Positions 1 to 9,549 of a stretch of 64,000 nt of DNA are shown here, in pieces. Both the position numbers and the translations under genes were made by a program. The notes under the pieces were generated by a model that did no database searches, was not told the origin of the DNA, and saw only the letters and a program-made list of their open reading frames with translations. How positions within the stretch are numbered: position 1 is the stretch's first letter; each line of letters begins with the position of its first letter. The stretch comes from Tritrichomonas musculus (lineage: Eukaryota > Parabasalia > Tritrichomonadida > Tritrichomonadidae), in contig JAPFFF010000011.1 in assembly GCA_039105265.1 (NCBI GenBank), positions 3,844,001-3,908,000 of the forward strand. Direction: 5' to 3'.

Positions 1-6
1 AATTAT

Positions 7-11
7 TCATT
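7..11 (+). promoter_or_regulatory. Inr-like site of the HECT gene
   Basis: A TCATT match to the trichomonad Initiator consensus TCA(C/T)(T/A) lies 12 bases before the ATG at 21, with the predicted +1 A at 9. This spacing is normal for trichomonad genes and gives some support to the ATG at 21 as the real start, although no in-frame stop is visible before the window edge. Confidence 0.4.
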
Positions 12-20
12 CATTATGCA

Positions 21-3000
21 ATGAATGTATCTACTAAATTATTCGAAGATAAAGCTAAATATTTCTTTGAGTCAGGAATTGTTGCGCCAACTTTACTCTT
101 GAAGACTTTGTTGATTCTTGAAAAAGGTGATACTGTTACTAATTTAAGTTTTGTTTCTAGTTTCTTGAATTCAAAACAACCAAACATGATTCGTTCTGTT
201 TTTCTGTTCTTATCGGCTTATTATGCAAAAAGTGGAATTCAAGAAGATTTCTCGGTTAAAATCGGTAATAAAACAATGGAAAATGAAGATTTCTTTCGCT
301 TTTTGTTGAAAATGATTGGTGAAAGAGCTTCTGGAAAATTAATTTCATTGTTACCTAAAGAAGTTCCAATTGAAAGTCACATGATGATTTACTCTGAGAT
401 AACGTCTTTCTTTCGAATTTGCATTAAGAAAACAAGTCGTGTTAATGACTTCTTACTTCGTTTATTTGATTCAATTTTGTTGGATTTTACAAAGAATATT
501 TTTGATGAATCAATCATTGGTATTTTCATCATTCTTGGTGAAGGATTCTTTTCATTAAAAGCAAATTCATATGCAATTCATGATAAAGCTTCATCTGTCA
601 TGAAATTGGAAGATTATTCACCTTATTTAAGTCATTCTAAGCTTCAAAGTTTATTGAATCGATCTGTTGTTCAAATTGACAAAAAGAAAATAATTGGTTA
701 TCCAAGAATCCCTCCTTGTCCATCTGATTTTCCAATGACGAAATTCAGAATTAATGCCATATCATACATCGTAAACAACTTTGAAAGAATGGATGATGTT
801 TTATTTTCTGCATTTTCATTATATTTGAATGTTCTTTTACAAGATTTGAATTTATTAAAGATGATAATTGAACCAAATCCATCATCAAATATTGACTCAT
901 TTGAGCTTGTTCAATCATTGTTGAAAATAGCAAATCAATCATCATTTGAAGGCCAATATCATTCAATGGCTGAATTAATTGAATCAGCATCTGAATATAT
1001 TTCGCCAAATGCATTTTCAATGAATTCATCAAATGAAAAACTTGAAAAACTTATTAAATTAAATTCAAATGTTAAAGTTGGAAATATTTTAGTTGATGAT
1101 AAATCATATTATTATGAATTTACTTTACTTGATGACATGAAGACAACAAATATTTTAATCGGCTTTGTTTCTGATGACTGTAGTACTGAATATCATTCTT
1201 TTGCTGCTTTAAACATTCAAAAGAAAATGTTTGTTTTAAATGGAGTTGAAATTAGAGGAACTGAATTACCAGTAAGTTTTGATGCTAATTCAACAATTGG
1301 TTGCTTATTTGAGAATAATTCAGTTTCATTCATTTTTAATGATAAGCCATTAACAACATCATATTCAAACACAAATGTTTATTCATCTTCACTTAAAAGA
1401 GCAGAAAATTATCCTCCTGACTTGACTCTTCCTTTATCATGTCATCGTTACACACCGATAATAATTTCATCAAATACTGAAATTAGATATAAAGTAAACT
1501 TTGGTAATACTGAATTTAAATACAAAGTTCCAACTTGTTCTTCACAATATGAAATAATTGACATTAAATATAACCAAGAAAATGTTAAAAAACAATGCCA
1601 ATCACCAATAATGACAACCAATTCACTTGAAGAAAATGATGATTATTTACAATTCTTGAGAAAAAATAATCCAGTATCAACCAAAAATTATGATGATATT
1701 GAATTTAATACGACAAAGTTTCCAAAACCTTATTTTTCACAACAGAAAGAGATTTTTGAATCTAAGAAAGAAATTTCACCATATCTTAAGAATATTAAAG
1801 GACAACCATTCATTATTAATTCGAAATTGAATCCATTTAATAAAAAGATTGGAATCCTTCATAAAATAGGAAAAGATGGCAAATTTATTTTACACATTCT
1901 TGATGTTGAAATAGGTAAAATTCACACAGCTGAATTTGATGAATCTTTACTTGAAAGGATTAATTTTCATTATTTCCCAATGAATGTTATTAATTGTAAT
2001 TCATATTCAACATCTGATTATAATTCATATCATGTTTTTAGAGCTCTTTCTGTTCGAGCAATTCGTTATTCATTACTTCATATTTTTAATATTTATCCAC
2101 ATTTTTATTGCAATTCAAACAATTCAATTCAATCAATTGATTCCAAAGACATGTCGAATTATTTATCTAAAATGTTATGTGAATTAATTCCTTACAACAA
2201 AGAATACAAGAAATATGAAACAAGTAAAGGAAACGATACAATATTTGCATCAACATTAATGTCGAATTCAATCATATCGATTAATAATTACAGAGTTTAT
2301 TTATTGAATATATTTGATCAAATAATTGAAAATGAAAAGCATCAACAAATTCAATCAAATGAAGATAAAAATGAAGAAGAACCAAAGACAAATAGTATTA
2401 TCGAATTAACAAGAAGAAGTCGACGAAGTCAAAAAAGTAATTATAATAAGAATTCGAATGAAAATAAAGGAATTATCGCAAATCTTTATCAATTGTTAAT
2501 TATGGAAATTGAAAGAATGAATTCTCCTTCTTATGAAATATCTGAATTTAACTTTTTAATTGAAACAACACATCCACTTTCTTATACTCGAATTGATCGA
2601 ACAATAATCACACATGAAGGAACACATTATATGATTATTCCTGATCCTTTATTTAATGTCATTTCAAGAGGACTTTTAATTAAAGGTTCAATAAATCCAT
2701 TTTTAGTTCGAAATCCAAATGACATTGAGAATTTAGTTTCAGGGAATAAATTGTATTTAAACTTATCTAATAATAAGCAATCGCCATCACAATATGGTTG
2801 TCGAATTCATATTATTCCACAATTCATTTATTCATCTGATTCAATTTTCACGCCAATTTCATGGCTCCTTCATTTTGGAACAAGTTTATTACATCTTACA
2901 ATTAATAAAATCATTCCATATCATGAAGTTAATGATATTTTAATTCCATTGTTACTTCATGATGACAACAAAATTTTAAATCTATTCAAATTTCAATTAT

Positions 3001-5504
3001 TATCGCCTATTTTATTCACAAGTCAGCGTCTTAATGAAGACAAACTTTATGAGTTATGTCTTCCTCTTCTTTCTCATTTCAGAGATAAGTTTAGCATACT
3101 GAAAGTCTCTGTTCAAGAAGAAGCAATCACGCTTGTTTCGTCCTTTGTTCGACTTCATTCGATGAAATTTAAAGAAATTATCGCGAAACAAGTCAAAACA
3201 ACTCGTAAAATTAACGCAGCTAACATTTCAAATGCAAACAATTTTAGTGAGTTTAGAAGATTGATGAAAAGTGGACAAGAATTCATGAAAGAATTGGGTC
3301 ATAAAAGACTCGAATTCATTGTTTATTTACTTCCTTTCTTAAGAGTTGAATCTTTATGTCCTTACTTCATATTCTTCAAACATTACTTCGAAGGCAGTAA
3401 CAGCATCTACATTATTGAATCACAACCTTCTGCAATGTCACAAATACTTAACATAAAACTTCCTTCATCATCAAATTCACCATCTCGTTCTAAATCGCCT
3501 TCGAATTCAGCAAAGTCAACGAGATCTCCAACGCCTTCAAACGACAACAATGAAAGTTCTAACAATTCTGAAATTGTCTCTTTAAACACAGATGATTATA
3601 AAGATAGATATCTTTATCACTTCCGGTTCGAAGGTTCAAGACATCAAAGAATTAAATTCACTGAGAAAATTGATACAATTCCACCCAACATTTCGGTTCT
3701 TTTTACAAGTCCGAAAGATCCTTCGTTACACATTGAAATAAACTCGAGTAAAATTCATGAAAATCACAACCAGCAAGCAACTGAAGGAGGAACAAATGCA
3801 TCTGACTCACAGTCACAGAATTCATATAATTCTGACTATTCGGAAGGGAACTTCCTCATTCATTCGGATGACTTTTTCATTGAAATCAAAAACAATGATA
3901 ATGATAACAATAATAACAATAGTAAAAAGAGTGGCACTATTCCAAGCATCAAGATGAAAATCATCCCAACAATCGAGAATGCTTCATTCCCGCCTCAGCT
4001 CATTTCTGAGTTTCTTTCGAAGTTTTTGTCAGACATTTCAATGATGAACAAGATGTGGCTTCCGATGCATGACACAATTTTGAGTCCTCATATTAAGAGC
4101 TCCAATATATTGTCTGTTTTGCCACCAACTTCGATGATCAAGTTGAATGAATTTCCGGACCACCTCATTAAGAGTCGCTTTTCATTCATTAAGGAATTGA
4201 ATGAACTTTTTAACGGGGAAATTGGCCAACTTCCATTGAATGATTTCACCAATCCAATTGTCAACTTGATCATCCAAGCATCTTCAGCGTTCTCGTCAGC
4301 AATGAAGCTCAGCAGATTAGAGAAAATAATCTGCAAGAACTTCAACCAGAAGAAGTCATTCAGCTTCAATCGAAGCCGAGCGTTGCTTGCGAAATCCAAT
4401 CCGGAATCGCCCGAAGCAAAAAGTTTATTTGACCAAGTAATTGACCAAATTCCAACCACCAGTCTATCGGCCCTCAAGTGCAAAGATGCACCCTGGAGAG
4501 TCACGCTTGAAGGCGAAGGTGCAACCGATGTCGGTGGACCTGGAAGGGACCTTTTCACCGAAGTTTCAAGCGAGATTTGCATGCCTCATAATCACCTCTT
4601 CATTTTGACGCCACGATGCGTACTCGATAGCTCCATTGAGGAATACGTGCCTGATCCGCGTTGTGCTAAACTGGAGAGATTTGTTTATGTTGGCGCCTTT
4701 GTAGCGCTCGCTTTTGTAACCCGTTTGCAGCAGCCTTATAGATTTTCAGACCTTATTTGGTCTTATCTTTCAGGTAAGAAAGTGACCTTGCAGCAGATCT
4801 ACGAGATTGATCCTAGCTTCAAGACGTTGATCACTTCGGTTAAGAAAGGTGAAATAGCTGCTGATGACATGAAATTTACGGTTAAAAACGTTTTTGGTGA
4901 AGATGTTGAACTTATTCCAAATGGAGCGAGTGTAAACGTTCTCTCGTCAAACGTTGATGATCGCCAACGGGAGCTTGACAAGTACTGCAACTTGGCTATT
5001 GAATTCAGGGTGAACGAGTTCAATCCACAGTTGAAGAAGATGAAGGAAGGCTTCTCTATTTTCTTGGGCGAAATTTGCACCCAAATGGTGACGCCGGATG
5101 AGTTGAAGAGCTACATTTGCGGGTCAATTGACATTCCAATCCAGGAGCTGCGCCAATTGATACAGACAACAAACGCTACACCAGAGGAAGAAGAAATGTT
5201 GTACGAGGTGCTGGAGGAGTTTTCAGTGGCAGAAAGAATGTTGTTCATTAAATTCGCAACTGGAAAAATGTCAGTGCCGGCGCCCGGCGCCTCGTGGAAC
5301 GGAAGCTTGAACGTGGAATTTGTAAAGCTGAAGCCAAAGAAGCCGCCTTATAGACTGCCTCTAGCTGCAACTTGCTCAAGCACAGTGTCAATACCGAGAT
5401 ACCCAACAAAGGAAATTCTCGCTGAGAAATTGAGAACAGCAATAACTTACGGATCCGACATCGTGCTCGATCACGCTTTTGATGCTGGCGGAATTATTGA
5501 ATGA
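21..5504 (+). CDS. Large HECT-type E3 ubiquitin ligase with SPRY domain
   Basis: 1,827 residues from the ATG at 21. HECT ligases take ubiquitin from an E2 onto a cysteine and pass it to substrates. The HECT domain fills roughly residues 1440-1827. It starts with the DAPWRVTLEGEGATDVGGPG region near 1490 and carries the catalytic Cys1785 in the LPLAATCSS context, followed by the usual IPRYPTKEILAEKLRTAI tail. Around 350-460 is a SPRY-like segment (YYYEFTLL, ILIGFVS, GCLFENNSVSFIFNDKPL), a protein-binding fold also found in large HECT proteins. A low-complexity Ser/Asn stretch lies near 1155-1190 and a poly-Asn/Asp stretch near 1295. The frame is open to the left edge, so the protein could be longer. 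The first 3.6 kb is very AT-rich, whereas the HECT-coding part is clearly richer in G and C. A run of 27 A begins at the last base of the stop codon. Confidence 0.9.
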   Translation: MNVSTKLFEDKAKYFFESGIVAPTLLLKTLLILEKGDTVTNLSFVSSFLNSKQPNMIRSVFLFLSAYYAKSGIQEDFSVKIGNKTMENEDFFRFLLKMIGERASGKLISLLPKEVPIESHMMIYSEITSFFRICIKKTSRVNDFLLRLFDSILLDFTKNIFDESIIGIFIILGEGFFSLKANSYAIHDKASSVMKLEDYSPYLSHSKLQSLLNRSVVQIDKKKIIGYPRIPPCPSDFPMTKFRINAISYIVNNFERMDDVLFSAFSLYLNVLLQDLNLLKMIIEPNPSSNIDSFELVQSLLKIANQSSFEGQYHSMAELIESASEYISPNAFSMNSSNEKLEKLIKLNSNVKVGNILVDDKSYYYEFTLLDDMKTTNILIGFVSDDCSTEYHSFAALNIQKKMFVLNGVEIRGTELPVSFDANSTIGCLFENNSVSFIFNDKPLTTSYSNTNVYSSSLKRAENYPPDLTLPLSCHRYTPIIISSNTEIRYKVNFGNTEFKYKVPTCSSQYEIIDIKYNQENVKKQCQSPIMTTNSLEENDDYLQFLRKNNPVSTKNYDDIEFNTTKFPKPYFSQQKEIFESKKEISPYLKNIKGQPFIINSKLNPFNKKIGILHKIGKDGKFILHILDVEIGKIHTAEFDESLLERINFHYFPMNVINCNSYSTSDYNSYHVFRALSVRAIRYSLLHIFNIYPHFYCNSNNSIQSIDSKDMSNYLSKMLCELIPYNKEYKKYETSKGNDTIFASTLMSNSIISINNYRVYLLNIFDQIIENEKHQQIQSNEDKNEEEPKTNSIIELTRRSRRSQKSNYNKNSNENKGIIANLYQLLIMEIERMNSPSYEISEFNFLIETTHPLSYTRIDRTIITHEGTHYMIIPDPLFNVISRGLLIKGSINPFLVRNPNDIENLVSGNKLYLNLSNNKQSPSQYGCRIHIIPQFIYSSDSIFTPISWLLHFGTSLLHLTINKIIPYHEVNDILIPLLLHDDNKILNLFKFQLLSPILFTSQRLNEDKLYELCLPLLSHFRDKFSILKVSVQEEAITLVSSFVRLHSMKFKEIIAKQVKTTRKINAANISNANNFSEFRRLMKSGQEFMKELGHKRLEFIVYLLPFLRVESLCPYFIFFKHYFEGSNSIYIIESQPSAMSQILNIKLPSSSNSPSRSKSPSNSAKSTRSPTPSNDNNESSNNSEIVSLNTDDYKDRYLYHFRFEGSRHQRIKFTEKIDTIPPNISVLFTSPKDPSLHIEINSSKIHENHNQQATEGGTNASDSQSQNSYNSDYSEGNFLIHSDDFFIEIKNNDNDNNNNNSKKSGTIPSIKMKIIPTIENASFPPQLISEFLSKFLSDISMMNKMWLPMHDTILSPHIKSSNILSVLPPTSMIKLNEFPDHLIKSRFSFIKELNELFNGEIGQLPLNDFTNPIVNLIIQASSAFSSAMKLSRLEKIICKNFNQKKSFSFNRSRALLAKSNPESPEAKSLFDQVIDQIPTTSLSALKCKDAPWRVTLEGEGATDVGGPGRDLFTEVSSEICMPHNHLFILTPRCVLDSSIEEYVPDPRCAKLERFVYVGAFVALAFVTRLQQPYRFSDLIWSYLSGKKVTLQQIYEIDPSFKTLITSVKKGEIAADDMKFTVKNVFGEDVELIPNGASVNVLSSNVDDRQRELDKYCNLAIEFRVNEFNPQLKKMKEGFSIFLGEICTQMVTPDELKSYICGSIDIPIQELRQLIQTTNATPEEEEMLYEVLEEFSVAERMLFIKFATGKMSVPAPGASWNGSLNVEFVKLKPKKPPYRLPLAATCSSTVSIPRYPTKEILAEKLRTAITYGSDIVLDHAFDAGGIIE

Positions 5505-5530
5505 AAAAAAAAAAAAAAAAAAAAAAAAAA
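5504..5530 (+). repeat. Poly(A) tract at the stop codon of the HECT gene
   Basis: 27 consecutive A bases, the first being the last base of the TGA stop. Other long homopolymers in the same spacer are T runs near 5741-5758 and 6895-6927 (33 T). They may be simple slippage products. Confidence 0.85.
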
Positions 5531-6142
5531 GTATTCTTTTTATTTTATAAAATGTTTGATATTTATTAAAAAAAAATTTCTTTTTTTGTTTATTTGTTTT
5601 AGAATAGAATAAAATGTTCTTTTTTTCTAACTTTTTTTTTAAAGAATTTTTTTTTATTCACAAATTAGACTTGTGCAAAGTCCAGGACAAAAAAACTTTT
5701 CAAGTACAACCGCAGAACTTAGGACTTTGTCAGGACCATTTTTTTTTTTTTTTTTTTTAAAGAAAACAAATGACATATTATATTTTATTGAAAAAAATAA
5801 TATATTCAACTTTTCCTTTTAATATGGATTTTTTAAAAATCTATAAATATATAAATAAAAAAAGATTGTTCACTTAATATTTTACTGATTTTATAACTTA
5901 TATATGAAGTTATCCGTTATAATGAGAATTAAAAACTTTCGGGCAGAATTAAATGATCAACATATAATTATTTAAATATTTTAATAAAAGCATATTTTAA
6001 ACAAAAAATATCAAAAATTATATTAACGCATTTTTTTAAAACAAAAATATAATAAAAATATCAAGTATGTGTCCTTAATTCAAAGATAAAAATGTTTTTT
6101 AAATTAACTAAGTTTGTTTAGTCCTTTGCCCAAGTTTGTGAA
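5531..6142. other. AT-rich spacer without a supported gene
   Basis: Homopolymer-rich DNA. A short partial inverted match exists between about 5656-5683 (cacaaattagacttgtgcaa) and 6124-6143, but with a 5-base gap and no clear target duplication. No coding signal is seen. Confidence 0.6.
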
Positions 6143-6640
6143 TCAAACTTTGCTATTTGAGTAACATTCAACACAGTTTTCATCTCCATATTCGGTGCAA
6201 GGATTTGTGTCTTCTGGCGATTCAAATCCTTTCTTACAGTTTGGATTTTGAAATCTCAGACTTTTAGTTGAATCAGCATTCATTCAGTAATATTCATTTC
6301 AATTACTTATAATGCTGCTGCGATATTGACAATTTAAAGGGTATTTTGAGGATTGGACCAAAAGTCTGCCTTTACAACCAAAAACCTTCTTTACATTCAG
6401 TGCATTTTTCTTTCATTTTTAAATTTCAGGTATTTTGAGATTTGACAACTTGCGAAATGCCTTTTGTGATTCAAATGGAAGCCATCATTGAATTTTCGTA
6501 CTCATCTTTACATCGAACTGAACCTGGAATTTGTTCACACTTGTTTTCTGTATTTTTTTTTTGCAAATGCATCTTTGCATGCTTTGCAAAATGTTTCTGT
6601 CTTACATTTTTTACTGTTGTGATCACAGCAGTGTGATGAT
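6143..6640 (-). pseudogene. Decayed cysteine-rich (furin/EGF-like) protein gene
   Basis: Read on the minus strand, short pieces of a cysteine-rich protein appear in successive reading frames. One has CCDHNSKKCK followed by FCKACKDAFA (about 6640-6550). Another has NKCEQIPGSVRCKDEYENSM (about 6560-6480), another KCTECKEGFW (about 6405-6375), and the last NCKKGFESPEDTNPCTEYGD followed by NCVECYSNSKV and a stop (about 6250-6143). Spaced Cys-x2-Cys with Lys-Glu-Gly-Phe is typical of furin-like or VSP-like cysteine-rich surface proteins of protists. The pieces are separated by frame changes and stops, so no product is expected. The exact family is not determined. Confidence 0.55.
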
Positions 6641-6892
6641 TATTCTTTATTTAATCAATTAACTTAATTTTCATTTAGATTTTCAAAAAAAATTTAATGA
6701 TATATTATAAATATAGTTAATTTTAGCTTTTATTCATTTTTTGTACGTATATGCATAATGCATTTTCAGAAAAAGTAGTTATTTCTCTAAGTATATTTGC
6801 TGCAAATATGTAAATAATATGATTTTTTTAAAAAATATTTTCTAAATTTGGTATTTGCAAGCACTCATGATACCAGATGGTGTAAATGCAAC

Positions 6893-6928
<36 letters not shown>

Positions 6929-7092
6929 TTTGTTTGTTTGTTTTGTTTTGTTTTTGTTGGCCAAATGACCAATTGGTGAAAAATTTTAATTGAATTGAAA
7001 AAAGGGCTGAAATTTTTATTTAAAAAATGATCGTTTATTAAATTTTTTATGTACCATAAAAATAGATCGTTCATTAAAAAATTTAATATATT
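6641..7092. other. AT-rich spacer with a 33-base T run
   Basis: Upstream region of the kinase at 7102. It contains a T33 run at 6895-6927 followed by a short GTTT microsatellite. No gene is supported; the minus-strand frame through the T run is low complexity. Confidence 0.6.
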
Positions 7093-7097
7093 TCATA
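7093..7097 (+). promoter_or_regulatory. Inr-like site of the small kinase gene
   Basis: TCATA with predicted +1 A at 7095, seven bases upstream of the ATG at 7102. It matches the trichomonad Initiator consensus and spacing. Confidence 0.5.
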
Positions 7098-7101
7098 ATA
7101 T

Positions 7102-8028
7102 ATGCCAGTAACTGAAGCAAAAACAGATGATGGGTATTTGATTTGTATCCCAGAATCATTTCATGGATACAAATTCATAAAGATTCTCGGATCCGGAGGT
7201 ACATCAGTTGTTTGTTTAGTTAAAGATGAAATCAGTAATCAACTATATTCTGCCAAAATAATTCCAAAAGGATATATTAAAGAGAAGATGTTACTTCATC
7301 AAATTAAAACTGAAATATCAGTAATGAAAATGGCTGATCACCCAAATATTGTTAAATTTCATGAGCATTTTAAAATTAAAAATGAATATGGTGAGTCATA
7401 TATTGTTATTATTATGGAATATTGTGAAAATGGTGATTTGTACACATTTTTGGAGGAAAAAAGATTTAAAAATGAATTACAAAAGAAGAGAATCATAAAT
7501 CAATTTTTGGATGCGATTAAATACCTCCATAAAAAAGGTATTGCTCATGGCGATATTAAACCAGAGAATATTCTTCTTGATTCAGATTTTAATGCCAAAT
7601 TAACTGATTTTGGCTATAGCAAGACCAAAAAAGTTGCAGGAGATGAGTCAAAAAATGGATCCTTATATTACGCAGCTCCTGAATTATTTTTAAGAGGAAA
7701 TTTCGATCCATTAAAGACTGATATTTGGTCAATTGGGATCACTTTATATTGTTTATCAGAAAACAATTTTCCTTATGAATGCGGAGACCAAGAATTCATC
7801 ATCGGCCAAATAACCTCTCAAATTATTTATTTATCGCCTGACATTCCAAGCATCCTCAGGAAAGTTGTTAAAAGATGTACTGCATTCAAGCCAGAAAAAA
7901 GGCCAACAATTGATGAATTAATGGATGATGATTATTTTAATTTAAGCGAAAATGTCGAAGATTGTTTTTCAAATGATGATGATGCGGATTTTTTTTCGAG
8001 TGATGATTTTTATTCACTTTTCTTTTAA
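7102..8028 (+). CDS. Ser/Thr protein kinase (CAMK/CAMKL-like), non-RD
   Basis: 308 residues, essentially only a kinase domain (about 21-285). The Gly-rich loop is GSGGTSVV (30-37), the ATP-anchoring Lys is K52 (YSAKII), and the catalytic loop is HGDIKPEN with catalytic Asp151. DFG is at 169-171, APE follows GSLYYAAPE, and DIWSIGITLY is the subdomain IX motif. All catalytic residues are present, but the usual HRD is HGD, so this is a non-RD kinase not expected to need classical activation-loop phosphorylation. The C-terminus is short and acidic, rich in Asp, Ser and Phe. The pattern of the N-lobe and HGDIKPENILLD is closest to the CAMK-like kinases abundant in trichomonads. The substrate is unknown. 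Confidence 0.9.
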   Translation: MPVTEAKTDDGYLICIPESFHGYKFIKILGSGGTSVVCLVKDEISNQLYSAKIIPKGYIKEKMLLHQIKTEISVMKMADHPNIVKFHEHFKIKNEYGESYIVIIMEYCENGDLYTFLEEKRFKNELQKKRIINQFLDAIKYLHKKGIAHGDIKPENILLDSDFNAKLTDFGYSKTKKVAGDESKNGSLYYAAPELFLRGNFDPLKTDIWSIGITLYCLSENNFPYECGDQEFIIGQITSQIIYLSPDIPSILRKVVKRCTAFKPEKRPTIDELMDDDYFNLSENVEDCFSNDDDADFFSSDDFYSLFF

Positions 8029-8663
8029 TCATTTTTAAATAAACCTTCTATCTATCCCAGTACCCCAAATTGTAATTTTTTTAATAAAAATCAAAATTTG
8101 ATTCATTTTGTATAAGTTGATTCAAGCTCTTTCGATATTCTTCAAAATCATTTTTAAGAAATTATTATCCATTTCACTGTCATAATAATTGGTGATTCTA
8201 CTTTGAAAGCATCATCAAAAAATAAATATTATTTATTCATGATATTCACTAGTTCAAAGAAGCTTTTATTTGTGCCATCTTTGTGCAGTTCTTGAGTCTT
8301 CTTCAACTCCATTCAATGCTACAGAGGTATCTGCAAAATATCAAGTTCAAGAAATTACAAAAATAAATCAGTCAAATTTGATATGAATCAGTTTCTTCTT
8401 TTTTTAAATTTCAATTGAATCTAATAAATGTGAGTGATTCAGGAAAAGTAAACGATGTCAATGAAAAATACTGAATATTTCGATTGTAGAAATAGAAGTT
8501 ATCATTGAATCGTTTCCTTAATTCTATTAAATATATGTTGTTTGAAGTAGTATGGTAATGCAACGATGTGTGAAGGTTTCAGTAATAGAAATTGAATTTA
8601 ATGAACTACTTATCGAAAAATTGATGCTCTCAAATTTATCTTTTTTATCGAACTTTGATTGAT

Positions 8664-8755
8664 GAAAATTTTGGGCAATTGTAAAATGAGCTTATATTTT
8701 CACAATTAAATTTAATTGTAAAATGAAAATTTTGTGCAATTGTAAAATGAGCTTA
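8664..8755. repeat. 31-base direct repeat, two copies
   Basis: Copies at 8664-8694 and 8725-8755 (core gcaattgtaaaatgagctta) differ by one base and are offset by 61 bases. Confidence 0.8.
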
Positions 8756-8915
8756 ATTTAATGTGAAAATATATCTTAAATTTTGATATAAAACAATTTT
8801 TTACTTGAAATTAATACGTTAAAAATTGATAAGATAATCCCATTTTATTTAATTCTATTAAAAAATTGAGAAAAAAATTAAAAAATTGAGAAAAAAATAG
8901 ATAAAATTGGTTTTT

Positions 8916-8967
8916 GTATTTGCAATTGTATACAACTTGTCCGTTTAAAAACTACAATTGTAAATAC
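8916..8967. repeat. Hairpin with 15-bp arms
   Basis: gtatttgcaattgta (8916-8930) faces tacaattgtaaatac (8953-8967), 14 of 15 positions complementary, with a 22-base loop. Confidence 0.7.
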
Positions 8968-9549
8968 GTTATTTTCTCGATATTAATTTTTTATTTTTAT
9001 CTTGATCTACAAATATTTTTTTATATTAAAAATGTTTTAAATAATTTAAAAATAAAAATATAAAATAGTAAAATGTTTTTCAAATTAAATAATATTATTT
9101 TTGATTCTTCATAATATTAAATAAATTTATTCGCATTCAAAAAGTTTCAATTATACTACAACTCAAAAAAATCGTTATTATATGAAAAAAGACGTTAAAA
9201 AGACGTTTATAGTATTTGTGATGTAAAAAAAAATAAGGCCAAACTATAATCTTTAAAAATTAAAATTTAAATGTTAATTGCATTTTCAAGATTTTTTACT
9301 AATTGTAAACTTTTTAAAAGGTTTATTTATAAATAAATAAAAACATTTATTATCGGAAATAATAATTAATAATTACGAACAACTTATATTTATTTAATAT
9401 GTATTATTAATTATACAATAAATAATATAAAAATAAAATAATAATATCAAATATGAATTGTATAATTTGTGATTATATATTTTCATAGAATAATATTGAA
9501 TTTAACTTTTTCTATTTTTAATTTCATTTTGATTATTTTTTCTTTTGTC

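Larger units (their letters stand above)
8029..9549. other. Long AT-rich spacer with short repeats and a faint coding remnant
   Basis: No intact gene. On the minus strand, about 8330-8110, short open stretches read like protein (for example LFFDDAFKVESPIIM) in different frames, suggesting an old decayed gene of unknown family. A 31-base direct repeat (8664-8694 and 8725-8755), an imperfect 20-bp A-rich tandem near 8860-8898 and a 15-bp-arm hairpin (8916-8967) are present. The last part is the promoter region of the Sel1 kinase. Confidence 0.5.

Noticed and set aside
4088-4582. 164-codon minus-strand frame
   Set aside because: Antisense shadow of the HECT domain, whose plus-strand reading has all catalytic motifs.
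5656-6154. Possible TIR element bracketed by attcacaaa...tttgtgaat
   Set aside because: The arms match only with a 5-base gap, there is no target duplication, and the right part overlaps the cysteine-rich pseudogene.
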